Shown: piece after piece, positions 12,445 through 25,268 of the stretch
How positions within the stretch are numbered: position 1 is the first letter of the stretch
Layout of the letters: the number at the start of each line of letters is the position of its first letter
Program-made: the position numbers and the translations under genes
NCBI GenBank assembly: GCA_013365325.1
Contig: JABVXV010000278.1
Location: 1-64,000, forward strand
Direction: 5' to 3'
Length of the DNA: 64,000 nucleotides
Source: Dipetalonema caudispina
Lineage: Eukaryota; Nematoda; Chromadorea; Rhabditida; Onchocercidae
The notes under the pieces: model-generated
What the model saw: only the letters and a program-made list of their open reading frames with translations
The model's database searches: none
What the model was told of the DNA's origin: nothing

Positions 12445-15400
12445 TTAAAACGTATAATCTTTCGATTTTGGCTTTTGAGCTTGCATTTTCGAACAATTAT
12501 TGGTATCATGTCCAAATTCTAAAATCAGAAATGATCTACAAAAGAAAATGTAAAAGTGATTGAAGATGGCTTTAAAGTAAATTGAGCTAATACAAGCTGA
12601 TAATATTTAAAACCAAAACATATCTTACCTTCACACAGCTCACAGTAAGGACGATCTGGCGGTTTCACCTTTTTGGTTTTCTCACGCATTGTTTCTTCCA
12701 CATCCATTGCTTGTGCTGGACAATCAGTGGTATCATGCAAATCGAATACTTCACATATGTCACAATATAATCGTAATGGGACGTTGTGCGACGTTTTGCG
12801 TTGAAGTTCCGTTATTCTGAAATTTGATTTTAATAAATTAAATGTTTGATCAATAAATACAAAATTAGAGTATCTAAGTGCAGTGCTATTTAATAAGTTA
12901 GATTACCACAGTGGAAATTTTTATTGAATACTCAAAATAAACGGAAAAACAGTTAATGTAAAGTCGGGATAAAGCATGATGAAATGGAACTAAATACTAA
13001 AGAAAAAATCATCATTGCTTCCGCTGACTTTGGAATTACTTTGAATTGCTCATAAAGTTAAGATCTGCATCAAAAAATGCTCGCAATATGATAGTACAGA
13101 AAGACTTCAAAGTAATTATACATTTCATTTGCGGGCAATGAATTGAGAATTGCGATCTGTTCTTTCAAATCTTTCTCTTTCTTGTATTGCTCCGCTATGA
13201 TAGAATTGAGAAATGATATCTGCAAAACTTACATACAGTTGAAAACAGAACAGTAAATTGTTGACACCATTTTAAAAACCTTCATTAATTTCGGCAAAAA
13301 GAATAAAAGTTTGCATAAATTAATATAAACATCACCTCATTAATCAAGGTATTCACTGGAAGAGTATAATAAATTACCAATTTCCCCATTTCATCCTACC
13401 TATTTAACACGGACTGTCTTTTCGTCTTGTAGGAAGGTCAGTGGAAATGCTTCAATAATTAGAAATTATACTGCTTTATTAGGCTTACATCCCGTTTCAT
13501 TTCTTCAATTTTATCAGTTTCCGTTTTACCAACTGCTATTTTCAATTCTTGTATTTCCTGTATATATGCGATTTCTTTCTTTTTCCATTCTTCTTCAAAG
13601 TCCACGAATAAAGCACTGCAAAAGATTATTTTGGATCAAAATGTGGAGATACCAATCACTAAAAAGGAAAAGTCAGCAACAAAACTGACCTCCGTTGTTT
13701 TGCTTCTGAAACCGTTCCTTCATTTTCTGCCTGTTTCTTCGATAATTCAAGGATCTGAATTGATAAAAACTAAAATTACATGAATTTTTGAATTTCGAAA
13801 TCCATCTTATGATTGACCTTTCTTAAGACCATAATCTGTTTTCTGTATCTACGTTTGGAGGCTTTTTTAAGAATTGACAGGATGAAATGCACCACCACAC
13901 GGGTTTCGATGAAAGTACTTAGATCATAGCGAAACTGTACGCCAAACATGACCGGACATCAATTCCTCGGAAGTTTACAAAGCCAATATCAAAAATTTGC
14001 ACAAAACTCATCTGCTAGTTAAATTCTTGACTATTAAATCTGTGAAAGATAGCACCTTTACAATTCTTCAATGAAATTACAGCTGAGTACCTCTAATTTT
14101 AACGAATTTATCTGATTAATAGCTTGGTTCTTTTCTTCTCTCAAAGCATCAATCTCCTTTTCATACTGTTCGTTCCGTGTAGTACATACAGTGTTGATAC
14201 TATGCTGTAAAAAGTATAATTCGTAGAAAGGAAGACCAGGTATTTAAGAAGAGATCTATAGGAGAAATTATCCAAAAGAGGCATATTCATCAGAAGCAAA
14301 TTTCCAGGCCTTAAAAACACCATTAAAAAAAAGAGGCCTCCTTTTGGATAACACTACTATCATTTGAGGAATTTTGACTGAAAGCGGACAGTTCAGCCAT
14401 AGGTTTCGAAACTTTCAAGCATAAGCTTTCGTTTTCCTTCTTACTCATCGTAACCTATATGAAAATCAACAACGGTGATTCCGGATTATCTTTAAAACAT
14501 TTGAAAAATTTGACTCATAAACTGGGTACACAATATTATCCAAACTACTGAATATATTTACCTCTGTTTCCAATGAATTTATGATGCCATCTTTGTTTTT
14601 GCTTTTATCGGTAATATTTATCATTTCCGACTTCAAAACATTCAGTTCAACATCTTTATCGTCTCGTTCTTTTTCCAGACTGCAGTATAGTTTTCTTGAA
14701 TGTTAAAAGATCAGCATTTTGGAATAATCTACAATATCATTACTAATAATATCTAGAGAACCGAACTGTCTTAATAGTTAACCAATTATAAATATGCACC
14801 GGGAAACATATTGTTCAAGTTCTGATTTCTCTCTGGCCAAACTATTCATAACAATCGAAGTTTCATCATTCGACTTGTCCACGCTAGCTGCTACTTCTCT
14901 CAAAGCAGCAATCTGAAAATAACACCGAACATCCACTATCACGTATCTTATTCAGCCACAATGCGGAAGAAGTCTGTCGAAAACAATATCTGCTTCTAAA
15001 ATCAAAAAGTTTTGTCATTAAATATATTTACCTCTGTCTCTAATGAATTTACGATGTCATCCTTGTTCTTGTTTTCGTCCTTAATATTTATCATTTCCGC
15101 CTTCAAAACATTCAATTCAGCATCTTTATCGTTTCGTTCTTTTTCCAGTCTGCAGCAAACTTTTAACTTAATATCGAAATATGGTGCTTTTTGGATAATT
15201 TTTTATTAGCAGATGCTTCATCATTCTCTTTATACAATTCATTCTCAACTCTGAAAAAGTAAATAGCATAATAAAGTTAACTGCAATATATGATAATAAT
15301 TATTACTATCCCCTATGGTTGGAATGTTAACTACTCTAAAAAATCAATCAGCATCTCATGGACCAGGATCACCTGAATTGAATGATAAAATTTTCCTAAA

Positions 15401-18400
15401 AATCCATTTATCCCAGTAAAGTCTGAAGTTCACATCCTTCGGTGCTGTCACGAGTAAGTGTAAGTAAAAAACAGCTAAGCGAGTTGAACATAGTAAGTAG
15501 CAAGCAGTTAGTTATATAAGAGTAATTATGTACAGAAATTTTAAAAGGCGCTCATCACATTAACTATCAAAGCCACTTGCTGAGAATGCTAAAGTTGTTT
15601 CGAACAACTTCACCTTTTACCACAAACAATGACTTTGGTTAGCTTGAAGCTTCTGGAGAGATATGTTAAACAACAATTTGACATTATTCGCTGTCAACTC
15701 CAACATATGGCAAGTGTCCGATTTAATTTTTGCAACAGTGGATTATGACTGAATTTATAGATTTAAAATGAATAAACAAACTTATTTAGTGAAGCAGCAA
15801 GCGTATTACGTTCCTGTTCAAGCTCAACTAATTTCTCGGCAGCCATCGTCAAATCAGACGCTTGCTTTCCCTTTTCCGCTATCAAATTCTCAGTTTCCAT
15901 CTTCTGAAATCCAAAAACTTACTGCTTCATGCTAATTCATGTTTAATTAATAAAGATAGACCTGAATAGTATCCGGTATTTACAAAATTTCCACTCACCA
16001 ATCTTTTTTCTGCATCAATCAGATGAGTTCTTTCCTCCAACAAATTACCAATTTTTTCCTCCACGGATCCACCTTTACAATCAATTGTGCTTAAACATTT
16101 CGTTATACTGAAATGTATGAATAATAATAAAATTCGAATATACTTTGGAAAAGATTTAAAAATGATAATTACAGGGAAACAAGCCTTTTCAGTTCGGCTC
16201 CGAGTTTACGCATCTTTTCTTTATAATCACTATCCAGACTAACACGACCTTTCAACGATTGCGTCAATGCTTCGTAACGTTCTCCCACTTTTGCATGCTG
16301 AAAATTTGTTCCCATTAAGTGATAAATATGATTCCTTCTTTTTATACCAGTGAAAATAAATTCTTAGGAATTCTGAAATTTTTTTGCAATCTATTCGATA
16401 GAAAGGCATCAATTTATATATATAATACTTACATATGTATATAGCTTGAAATTTAACGTCTAATGTCTAAACATTTCTAAACAAGAATGTCAGCCACTCA
16501 TAATATTTGTTTTTTAAGCAAAAAATTCACCTCTTTCTGCAACTCGGCATTTTCTTTCAAAAGGGTTTCTTTTTCAGCTTCCAAATCACGCAATCTTTGC
16601 TGTGCAGCATCATTCTCTGATTGTAACCTGCAAAACAAATAAACCTTTCAAAATCTATCAGTGAATTAGATCACTTTTTTTTTTTAAATGAATAGATAAA
16701 AAGTAGATTAAATAGAAATGAAGAGCAGTGTATATCGAAAACAAAAATTTCATAATAAATCGATGTAGTAAGAAAAATTTTATTCCATTCCCACCCATTC
16801 TCTAGGACAAACTTGGCTTAGAGGTTAACAAGATAAATAAAGTTATCATATCTTTTGCCTGCCCGCATGAGCAAGCATCTTCCTACCAAGCGATTCCTTA
16901 TATTTGTCGTACACAATCATTCCAAGAAGAGTGGAAAAGATATCAACAAAAATTATTCTTTGAAATTAATCAAAACTTTGAATTCGAAAAAAATATTAAC
17001 TCTGGCAACAAATAATTTTGACTATGCATATTTCACGAAAGAACTTTACTGTACGAAAGAGTTCTCACTTGGACTGAGTTTTGAAATGATTTGCAGCTTC
17101 TTCTTTTTGCAACCTTTGTAATTGTTCCACAGAACTGATGTGAGAAACTATCTCTTCTTGTAGCTTTGCCCCCTGATAAAGATCAAATAGTTTCATTCCG
17201 AAACTTGACCGTAATAATTTGGGTATACGAAGAAAACAATGATCATTCGGAAAATAATTAACTAAGACTATAGTAAGAATTATAAATTTTTAACTTCTTC
17301 AAATGGCGATTTGTTAGGCTACCAACAAATAGCAACACGGAATTCTGGAAATGTTTTAAGACTCAAAACAATGTCTTTAGAAAGCTTGTTCGTTCTGCCA
17401 CAAAATTCTTACCTTTTCTTGTTCAGCTACCAGTTCTTGTTTTGAAGACGAAAGCTCTTCTCTTAACTTCTCAAGTTTGGACTGAGTTCTAGAAAAAGAG
17501 GAAATTTTTGCAAACAACAATTATATTCAATCTTCCCAGGAAAAAATCGGCAATTTGATTGCTCTAAATTCGACAATAGTAAAATAGACAACGATATCTT
17601 AGGTATAAAAATTCACAGTACACTAAGAGAAAGACAAGATAAGGAAACCTTGTCCTTACTTTCCCAATGTATTTTTCATGGCGTCATGCATATTTTCCAA
17701 ACTTTGAAAGTTGTTTCTAGTTGCTAATAAATCCTTCTCGAGAGATTCATTGATTGTTTGTAGTTGTGTTACCTGTAATAATGAAGTTTGTTATTTACTG
17801 AATGACGAGATGCAAACAAAAGAACGAACTAGTATGGCCAACAGAGAATAATCTTTTAGGTACCAGAGTGTTACAGTAAAATTTCAAATTTCGACTATAA
17901 TTCAAGACACTACCCAAAAGGCTCTTACCTGAACAGTATATGCCTCAGCTTCTTTCTTGTTTTCTTCACGAAGGGATTCCAGCTCCCTTTTCAAACTTTC
18001 ATCACTGGAACTTGCTTCACAAAGGCTGGCACGAAGTCTGAAAATAAACTGAATTTACAGTTTAAAATGCACTTACTAACTGTTATACAATTTATCGAAA
18101 TTTTGTAATCATCAACCTAATCTGCCAAAACATTTCATGGGATGAGAAGAATAATATTTTCTAATTTTAACAAAGGAAACCACTGCTACTGACCTATCGA
18201 TTTGGCCACTAAGTTCATCGATTTTGGATTTTGTCGAAGTAAGTTCTACCTCCTTCTTTGCCAAGGAAGAATGGAGTATTTCTTTCTCTGATTCCTTCTG
18301 TCTCAACTTAAAAAAAATGAAAATATTAAAAGGATTATCAAAGGGGAAATATAAAAATATTAAAAGAAAAATATTAAAAAGCAAAACTATAAATAGTATG

Positions 18401-21400
18401 TAAAACTTCCAAAACCTCTCCCTCCAATTCAATTTTCTGCGATTCTAATGATTTCGTATCCGTAAGGAGCTCTCTATTGCTATTTTCCAGACATTCTTGT
18501 AATTCCATCAACTTCGTTTTCTCAATTTCCATCCTTAAATTACAAAGAAGTTCATTTTTCGGAAACTTTAACTTGGGAACTAAAAAGATTCAACCACAAA
18601 ATTTGGCAAACGGTGATAAAAAAAGATCTTCAGAAGTAATTACTGCTCACTTCTTCAACTGTTCCTGTAACTGGATGGCATCGTTTTGCACTTTTCGTAG
18701 CTCTCCATTTAGTCTAGTGATTTCCGCACCATGTTCTTTCTTTTCATTCTCCATCTATAGGAAAAAAGTAAATAATATGCCACAGTAACTAGAAGAAACC
18801 GCAGAGAAATAAACCATCAATTGGTGATATGAACAGTAATGATATAATTAAAATTAAAAGCTACACCGAATCAACTGTTTCAATATGAAATTAGAACAAG
18901 ATAAATGAGAATCGGAAAGTTTACATTCACTTCTTTATAAGTGCCATATAATTCATATTCACTCTGCTAAATAGTACTGTTGAGAAAATATATTATCAGA
19001 ACTAATATTACTTACTTTTTCAGCCATTTCAGCATCTTTTTTATTCAAGTGATCGAAATTTTTCAACACAGCATTATTCGATATCTCTAATGCATCATAA
19101 ATCTCTTTTAACTTCGCCTTATCTCTTTCAACTCTAAAAAATTCGGAAATATATTCTCACAAGAAAACTGTTACTTTGCTTCCATTTTTTTACAAAAATT
19201 GACGAAATAGCTCACTTTTCCAACTCATTTCTTAGTTGATCTACGGTTGCCTGACAAATAGTTAGTTCTTCGTCCTTTTGTGAAATAGTAACTGCTTTGT
19301 CATCCATCGACTTTTTCAAAATTTCAAGCTAAATTTAGATACCATGAAAAATAGAATATTTAATTAGCGCCAGGTTTCATTGAATTAAATTACATCTGGA
19401 AAACAAAAACTATCAAAACGGACAAATTATGTCTCATTTAATGCACAAAGAAAAAAAGCATCAGAAAAATTTTTAAATTACGAATCAAATTCATTGGAAG
19501 ATTCCTGATAAAATAAAAAAGATAAGATTAACATTGCATTAAGTTATACTAAAAAAACTAAGATACCTGAGCAATCAAATTTGTTATTTCTTCTTTGTTA
19601 TTTTCAAGCCTTTCTTGTACTGCTTTTTTGACTATTTTATTTTGATCCAACAAACTATTCAAGTTCTGCATATTCGTTTCCAGCCTAAATATACGTAAAC
19701 AAGGACTGATTTTTGATAAATTAAACAAAAAAGTTTTCAATAAGCATGTCACATACTGCTTCGATAAATCTCGGTCGTCATCAGTAGTTGCTCTTTCACT
19801 TTCACCCATATTTTCCACACTATCAGTAGGCGATAAGAGCTGTATCAACTAAAAAATATTTGCTATGCTTTCCGATAAGATGCACAATAAAAAATATGGG
19901 GAGATCTATAAAACAACAAATTCGATTCTAGAAATTTCAAGTTTTGACATTAAATTTCAGAATAACATACCTCCTTAAAGTCCTGCTTACAGCCGGATAA
20001 AATATTTTTCATTCCAGCACATACTGAAAGCCTTTCTTGTTCAAAAACTGAAAATGCAAAAAAATTTCGTACAATATTCTCAAAAAACAATATTTGTTCT
20101 AATATTACAAAGCAAAAGATAAAACTTTCAGCAGATATGATGAATCCCGCAATCCAGAAAAAAAAATGCAACATACCGGAGCATTGCTTTTTCAACTCCT
20201 CCAATTGCAACTTCGCTTTTTCCACTTCGTCCATCAATATCTTAGTTGTACCCTCATTCTCGCTCTTTAAAATTCGAATTTTGAAATACTATTATTGAAT
20301 TTATGGAAATAATTACAGCTTTGAACATTAAAATATACGAACTAACCTCTTTGGTAACAGTTCTTTTTTCCAACTCAGCAATTTTTTCTGCCATTTCAGC
20401 ATTCAAAATGGTTTCCTCATCATAACGAAATGTTAAATCTTCAAGAGCCTGTAAATGCATATCTAATTTACACTTCAGATGGAAAGATTTGCATTTATAG
20501 ATAAGTTAAATCCATTACTCCTGATAACCAAACGTTTCGATGTATTTCGGATTAAAGCTGAAGAATTATGATAAGACGAATTATGGCATTGTAGCTTTAC
20601 AAATTTGAGCAGTTAAATGGAGATATCACAAAATGAGTTCCAAAGTATTAAGAACTAATGAATAATGAGTATATGAGTGCCGAAGGATGCCAAAATTCCT
20701 CTCTGTTAAACTAAAATAATTGTATAAACAAACTCTTACGTCTTTCTTTTCCTTCAGTTGAACAGTAAGGTCGTTAATGGTGCCATCTGCTACTTTAAAT
20801 TTAGCTTCAGTTTTTTCCAACATAACTTTCAATGCTTCAAGTTGTTGATTTACTAAAGTTTTAGCACTTTCGAGTTGTGTTGCTTTTGCTTCTGCTAATT
20901 CGCAACGATTTGACAAAGCAGCCATTTCATTTCGTTCAAGATCACGTTCTCTGATCATTTGTTCCAAATGTGTTTCCTTCTCTTTTAATGACTCCTATAA
21001 ATTGATACTGATGCCCACCAAGAATTTTGATTTCTTTCATTTCTGAGAATTCAATGTTAATAAATTATCCGCCATAGAAGAATGATCCAGGAGGTTTAAA
21101 ACAAAAAAAAAAAGCAAAAAAAAAAACTATAAAGGAACTGTTATCCGACATCCGGCGGTAAAGGAGATTAATACGAAAGCCGACGAACTCAAGTGGCTAT
21201 CTCATTAACTAACCTGAATTGTTTTGAATAGATCTTCTTGTCCTCTAGCTGACGAAATAATAAGTGGTCTCTATAATTTTCAAAATAATTTCCAAATATT
21301 GCAAGGCGAGAAAGCTTATACACTTTGTATATATATATGTATATATAATGTCGAAAACTTTTAAAATTAATTCTATAATGTCGAAAATTTTTAAAATTAA

Positions 21401-24134
21401 TTCAAGTTCACATAACAAACGCAATAGAAAATTACAAAACTGCATTAGCGTATCGCCAACACGCATGAATAAACAAAATTTCAGTTATTTTTTCAAAAAG
21501 CCTGTGCAAACAAACTTGCCATAGCTTAACGTGCTAACTGCGTTTTCGATACAGAATTTCAGACAAATGACAAAATCAGAAAAGCATTCATACCTGGACG
21601 GATCGTGGTGTAGCGAAGTTGTATTTAGAAATTCGTGACGATGCAACCGATGATGCGCCAATCGATGATAATGACTCGTGGCTACCCGAACGCTGCCGTA
21701 ATGCTGATGTTTTGGTATGTCGAATCTATAAAACCAATTTTGCAGGTATTATACTTACGATAATAAACATATTAAATCTAAAAATTTTCTAAGGATTTTT
21801 TCGCCTAACACAAAGACCTTACATAGATATTAAGTATTTCTTGAAATGTTTCAATAATCAAGTTTGAACTACTTTTGATATAAGTAAATATTAGGCTGTC
21901 ACCAACTGGCAGAAAAGTACCTAATCGAAATATGGCACCTGATTACTTATAACGTCCTTGAAAAAAAAGGGAAGGTCAAGTATATAACGTATGTGTTTGA
22001 AGGAAGACGACTGGAGCATAAACTTATTGGGACAACATAAACACAGTAAATTAATAAATCTAAAGAGTTGTCAACTTTGTATACATATATATATATATAT
22101 AAAGATAGATGTGCAAAAAATTTCGAGAAGCTAGAAACATAGGCTACGACTATTAAAATATACCTTGAATTTAGCAGAAGTTTGGTCGGGTGCACGAATA
22201 ACTTTTGATGCGGCAGCAAATAAACCATATGGTGCTTTGCATGTAAAATATCGCTTACCCTAAATTCAACAAGTTTTTCGAAGTGGAATATATATATAAT
22301 TTTTTTTTAATATTTAAAGTTAAGGGTCAAAGGTAACTTGCTGTTACTCTTCCTTTGATTTTATGTACTTTTCGTTCCTTCCTGTTTGCAAGCGTTTCGA
22401 AAGGTTAAGAATTCATATCAACAACAAATTATAACAGTTATATTCGGACCCATATATATATGTATTCAGCAGCGAATAAATTTAAATCACCTGGACGCTA
22501 CCATCGTTCTTTCCTACTGGCTGATCCAATTCAATACCAGCCCAAATGCCATCTTTGAAATCAGTTTTTCCAAGAAATCGCAATCTTCCATATTTACCAC
22601 CCGATACAATAACTCGATCACCGATCTCCAACCTGAATAACAACGATGAGTTTTCTAATAAAAATTTATTTCTCGGGATATTTTACAACTTGAAGTAAAA
22701 GTAGCATTATATAACTTACTAGAATTCCAGTCCCATATCTACTCCAATGTTTTGTACCTACTTCTTGTTTGTAGTATAAAATCGACATCATATAATGCTA
22801 AACATTAACGCCGGATTCCTTACCCAAACCTTTTTTTTTCTCTCGAAATCGATTGACAACACCAAAGCATCCATTCACTTTGATTAGGGAGGCAATCGAT
22901 TAATATTATGACTTTTAAAGTTTAGGAAAAATGAAGAAACATAGCATAAAATGCAAACCCATATTCTTTGCAAAATGGATTTTGCGACGTTTCAGTTGAC
23001 AAACTCGGTGACTGTACGTGTTCCAACTTACTAGCTTTACAAAATAATCCATGATTTGGTTCACACTGAAAAGTTTTGTGCACTACTTCTGAGGAATCTA
23101 TCTGTCTGCTAAATGCTAATGTTCATTCCTTTTTTTTGGTTGAATATGATTAGTGAGTTTTTTCTTTTTCTTTTTTATTGGTGAACACATTTAAAATCGA
23201 AAAAAAAAAAACTTTTCGAAAAAATCTTAGCATTTACCGAGAAATACCGATGCCCATCAACAGAGCCATCATTTTTTCCAAGTGGTTGATCGAGAACAAT
23301 ACCTATCCATTCACCTGGTGCAAATCTTGCCGGTCCGATATATACAATATTCCCCAACCTTCCACCAATCTGACAGCGATCACCGATTTCCCAATCACCG
23401 ACATGACTGATCGCCGATATTATCGATTCTTTGCCTCAAAGAAAAACGGGAAATTTTAGAACGAACCGAAAAAAATAAACTAATTTTCTCCCATTCAAAT
23501 CTAATTTCTACCGTTACTAAGAGCAATATCGTTTTGTTTACTTGCGCAAACATTCCATGTTTTACTACTGTGATATTAAAACTAAATTATAATCAAGGAG
23601 TAAATGAAGCAAATCCATTCATCCATTCTGCTATATGGATATTACTAATAAGTATTGCTAATTAGTAGGTCTATCAATTTAATGTAAGTCACTACGTTTA
23701 ATCATCTCCTAAATCTATGCTTTTTATTACTTCAATTTTTATTGCATTTATATTCATGCTTTTCTTACTTCCTATTACTGCACTGTATTTATTACTCTGA
23801 TAACAATCTAATCGTTGTATTTAATATATCAACAGTCTAATAGGGTTAAAATGAATGTCATTTAAACCATCTTAATTTCTTTTCATAATCCTTCTTCTTC
23901 AACTTGACATAAATAAGTGCCTATATCTACAAACTTCGTTTAAATCATTTCAAATTCCTAATATCATAAATCTATGCTTTGAATATGCAAATGATTTAAT
24001 GACAATGCTACTAAAAAGAAATGTCAAATAAAACTGTTGTATTAGAACTACTGGATAGAAATCAAATTAATTTGTGAAAAACAAAACAAACTAGTAGAAC
24101 GAATCAATCCTCCGACCGCTTTTGATTCTGCCAT
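12445..24134 (-). CDS. CLIP-170 (CLIP1) homologue, microtubule plus-end tracking protein
   Basis: Thirty-seven exons give 1,368 residues (human CLIP-170: about 1,430). In transcript order: 24134-24092, 23434-23238, 23065-22959, 22632-22491, 22259-22164, 21725-21594, 21270-21214, 20994-20740, 20448-20347, 20264-20177, 20047-19971, 19848-19757, 19684-19567, 19328-19216, 19133-19016, 18754-18651, 18533-18416, 18306-18194, 18037-17929, 17772-17660, 17488-17413, 17172-17069, 16627-16531, 16297-16173, 16107-15999, 15903-15782, 15250-15188, 15149-15032, 14912-14800, 14679-14562, 14454-14353, 14204-14091, 13754-13690, 13615-13489, 13219-13122, 12816-12629, 12518-12445. Two CAP-Gly domains carry GKNDGSV at about 67-73 and 156-162 and bind tubulin or EB-protein tails. 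A Ser-rich linker and a coiled coil of about 1,000 residues follow, for dimerisation. Two zinc knuckles close the protein: CDIC...H...C at about 1300-1314 and CELC...H...C at about 1340-1353. It ends in YTF, where human CLIP-170 ends in ETF. The exon at 15188-15250 needs a non-canonical donor. Confidence 0.93.
14562..15149 (-). repeat. Duplicated coiled-coil exon pair inside the CLIP-170 gene
   Basis: Exons 14562-14679 and 15032-15149 are both 118 nt with the same phase. They encode near-identical peptides: [19 protein letters not shown] versus [19 protein letters not shown], both ending NSLETE. The flanking intron starts (donor CAG or GAG followed by GTAAATATA) and the CTGCAG acceptors also match. 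A single 113-nt exon (14800-14912) lies between them. This points to a recent tandem duplication of an exon-intron unit. Confidence 0.9.
15150..15187 (-). other. 38-nt intron with a GC-AG-type border (CLIP-170 gene)
   Basis: The coiled-coil frame is open through exon 15250-15188 ([17 protein letters not shown]...) and must join the next exon in phase 2. No GT occurs at a usable position before the in-frame stop. Only a GC donor (GCACCA) keeps the frame, giving an intron of 38 nt that ends in CTGCAG. With it, the whole 4,107-nt coding sequence is a multiple of three. The alternative is a sequencing or assembly error here. Confidence 0.5.
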
Positions 24135-24205
24135 TATCTCTGTTAGAGATTGGTTTTTGGCGGCTAATGATATCGTTTACCACCAGAAAAGATTTCCTTA
24201 GGTAG

Positions 24206-24220
24206 CTGAAAAGAAAATAT
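24206..24220 (-). promoter_or_regulatory. Probable trans-splice acceptor of the CLIP-170 transcript
   Basis: On the minus strand the sequence reads ATTTTCTTTTCAG and then about 70 nt of non-coding leader before ATGGCAGAATC. An acceptor with no upstream coding exon fits addition of a spliced leader. An ordinary 5' UTR intron is the alternative. Confidence 0.5.
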
Positions 24221-24351
24221 AACTTTGAGATTTACTCATAATTTCAAAAAGAAAACTTTTTATAAAAATTTTTCAACTTTTTTTTTTTGGATTAAGAATA
24301 GTTGAAGATAAAGAAAGCATGGAAAATAATGAGAACAAAAGAATAAAAGAG

Positions 24352-24392
24352 CATATCAGTGACAATTTTCTATGAAAATTGTCACTGATATG
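24352..24392. repeat. Perfect 18-bp inverted repeat, 5-nt loop
   Basis: CATATCAGTGACAATTTT and its exact reverse complement are separated by CTATG. It lies in the CLIP-170/BCS1 intergenic region. Confidence 0.9.
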
Positions 24393-25257
24393 AAATTGTG
24401 ATACATTAGACTATAACGTACGTGATGTAGACGATAACGTACGAGACGTAACTATGATATGATTTTCATGTAATTCAAACTATGACACTTTCGATATTTA
24501 TATTTCAATGGAAGTGTAGTAGTTACGTGAAATATGACGCATATGTATATGTATATGTTTGTGTGAAATGGGAAATATTAAATTAAATTGTTGTTCATTT
24601 CTTGTTTACAGAAAATTTTTACTATTTACTGCTTACATCTTATAATTATTATCGTTTTATCTTCATTATAACAGATATTTATCCCCCATAAAAGCATGCT
24701 AATTAAAAAAGAAAATAAAATCGAGCATCCATAATTTCATATAGACTAGCGTTAAATGTAGTTGCAGCAAAGTTACTGCAATAAGAGATTACGGATTTTT
24801 CCGGATTTCGCATACGGAAATTTTTCTTCTTCGCTTTAACGGTTACTGCTTTACCGAATATAACCGATTATATTTGTTTACCATTATCTATTCGTATGAT
24901 TGACGATTTTCTTTGCAAGTTTTTCATTTTAATTAAATAACAAATACCTAAATGACTATGTGTAGAAAATGTTTGAATATGAGTTTTAAAATTGTTGTTG
25001 CCTAAAACTTCAATTAATTTTTGGCCATTAATTGATGAAATTTGAAATCTATAAATCTAACTTTTTTTTTTCAGGCATTTGTTAACCAGTATGACTAGTT
25101 GTCATTGCTACAAAATGATAAACGTTTTATTGCTAAAAGTACCACTTGTAGCTTGGGATCGTACCGATTATGAATTATTGTTTCGAAATATATGTCGTAA
25201 AATCACTTTCCACCATTTATCCATTGGCTAATCTGATGAATTGATGACAAAATTTCG

Positions 25258-25268
25258 GAAAATTTAGG
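25258..25268 (+). promoter_or_regulatory. Probable spliced-leader acceptor of BCS1
   Basis: AAAATTTAG lies one base before the BCS1 ATG. The 180 bp upstream has no in-frame coding exon with matching phase, so the acceptor is best explained by trans-splicing of a leader nearly onto the start codon. Confidence 0.55.

Larger units (their letters stand above)
24135..25268. other. Divergent promoter region between CLIP-170 and BCS1
   Basis: About 1.1 kb shared by the 5' ends of the minus-strand CLIP-170 gene and the plus-strand BCS1 gene. It contains a minus-strand acceptor-like CTTTTCAG at 24206-24213, 71 bp upstream of the CLIP-170 ATG, the perfect hairpin at 24352-24392, and two 21-bp-spaced copies of ATAACGTACG at 24413-24453. 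A plus-strand TTTTTTTTTCAG lies near 25064-25075, with a second acceptor directly before the BCS1 ATG. No other gene is seen. Confidence 0.65.
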
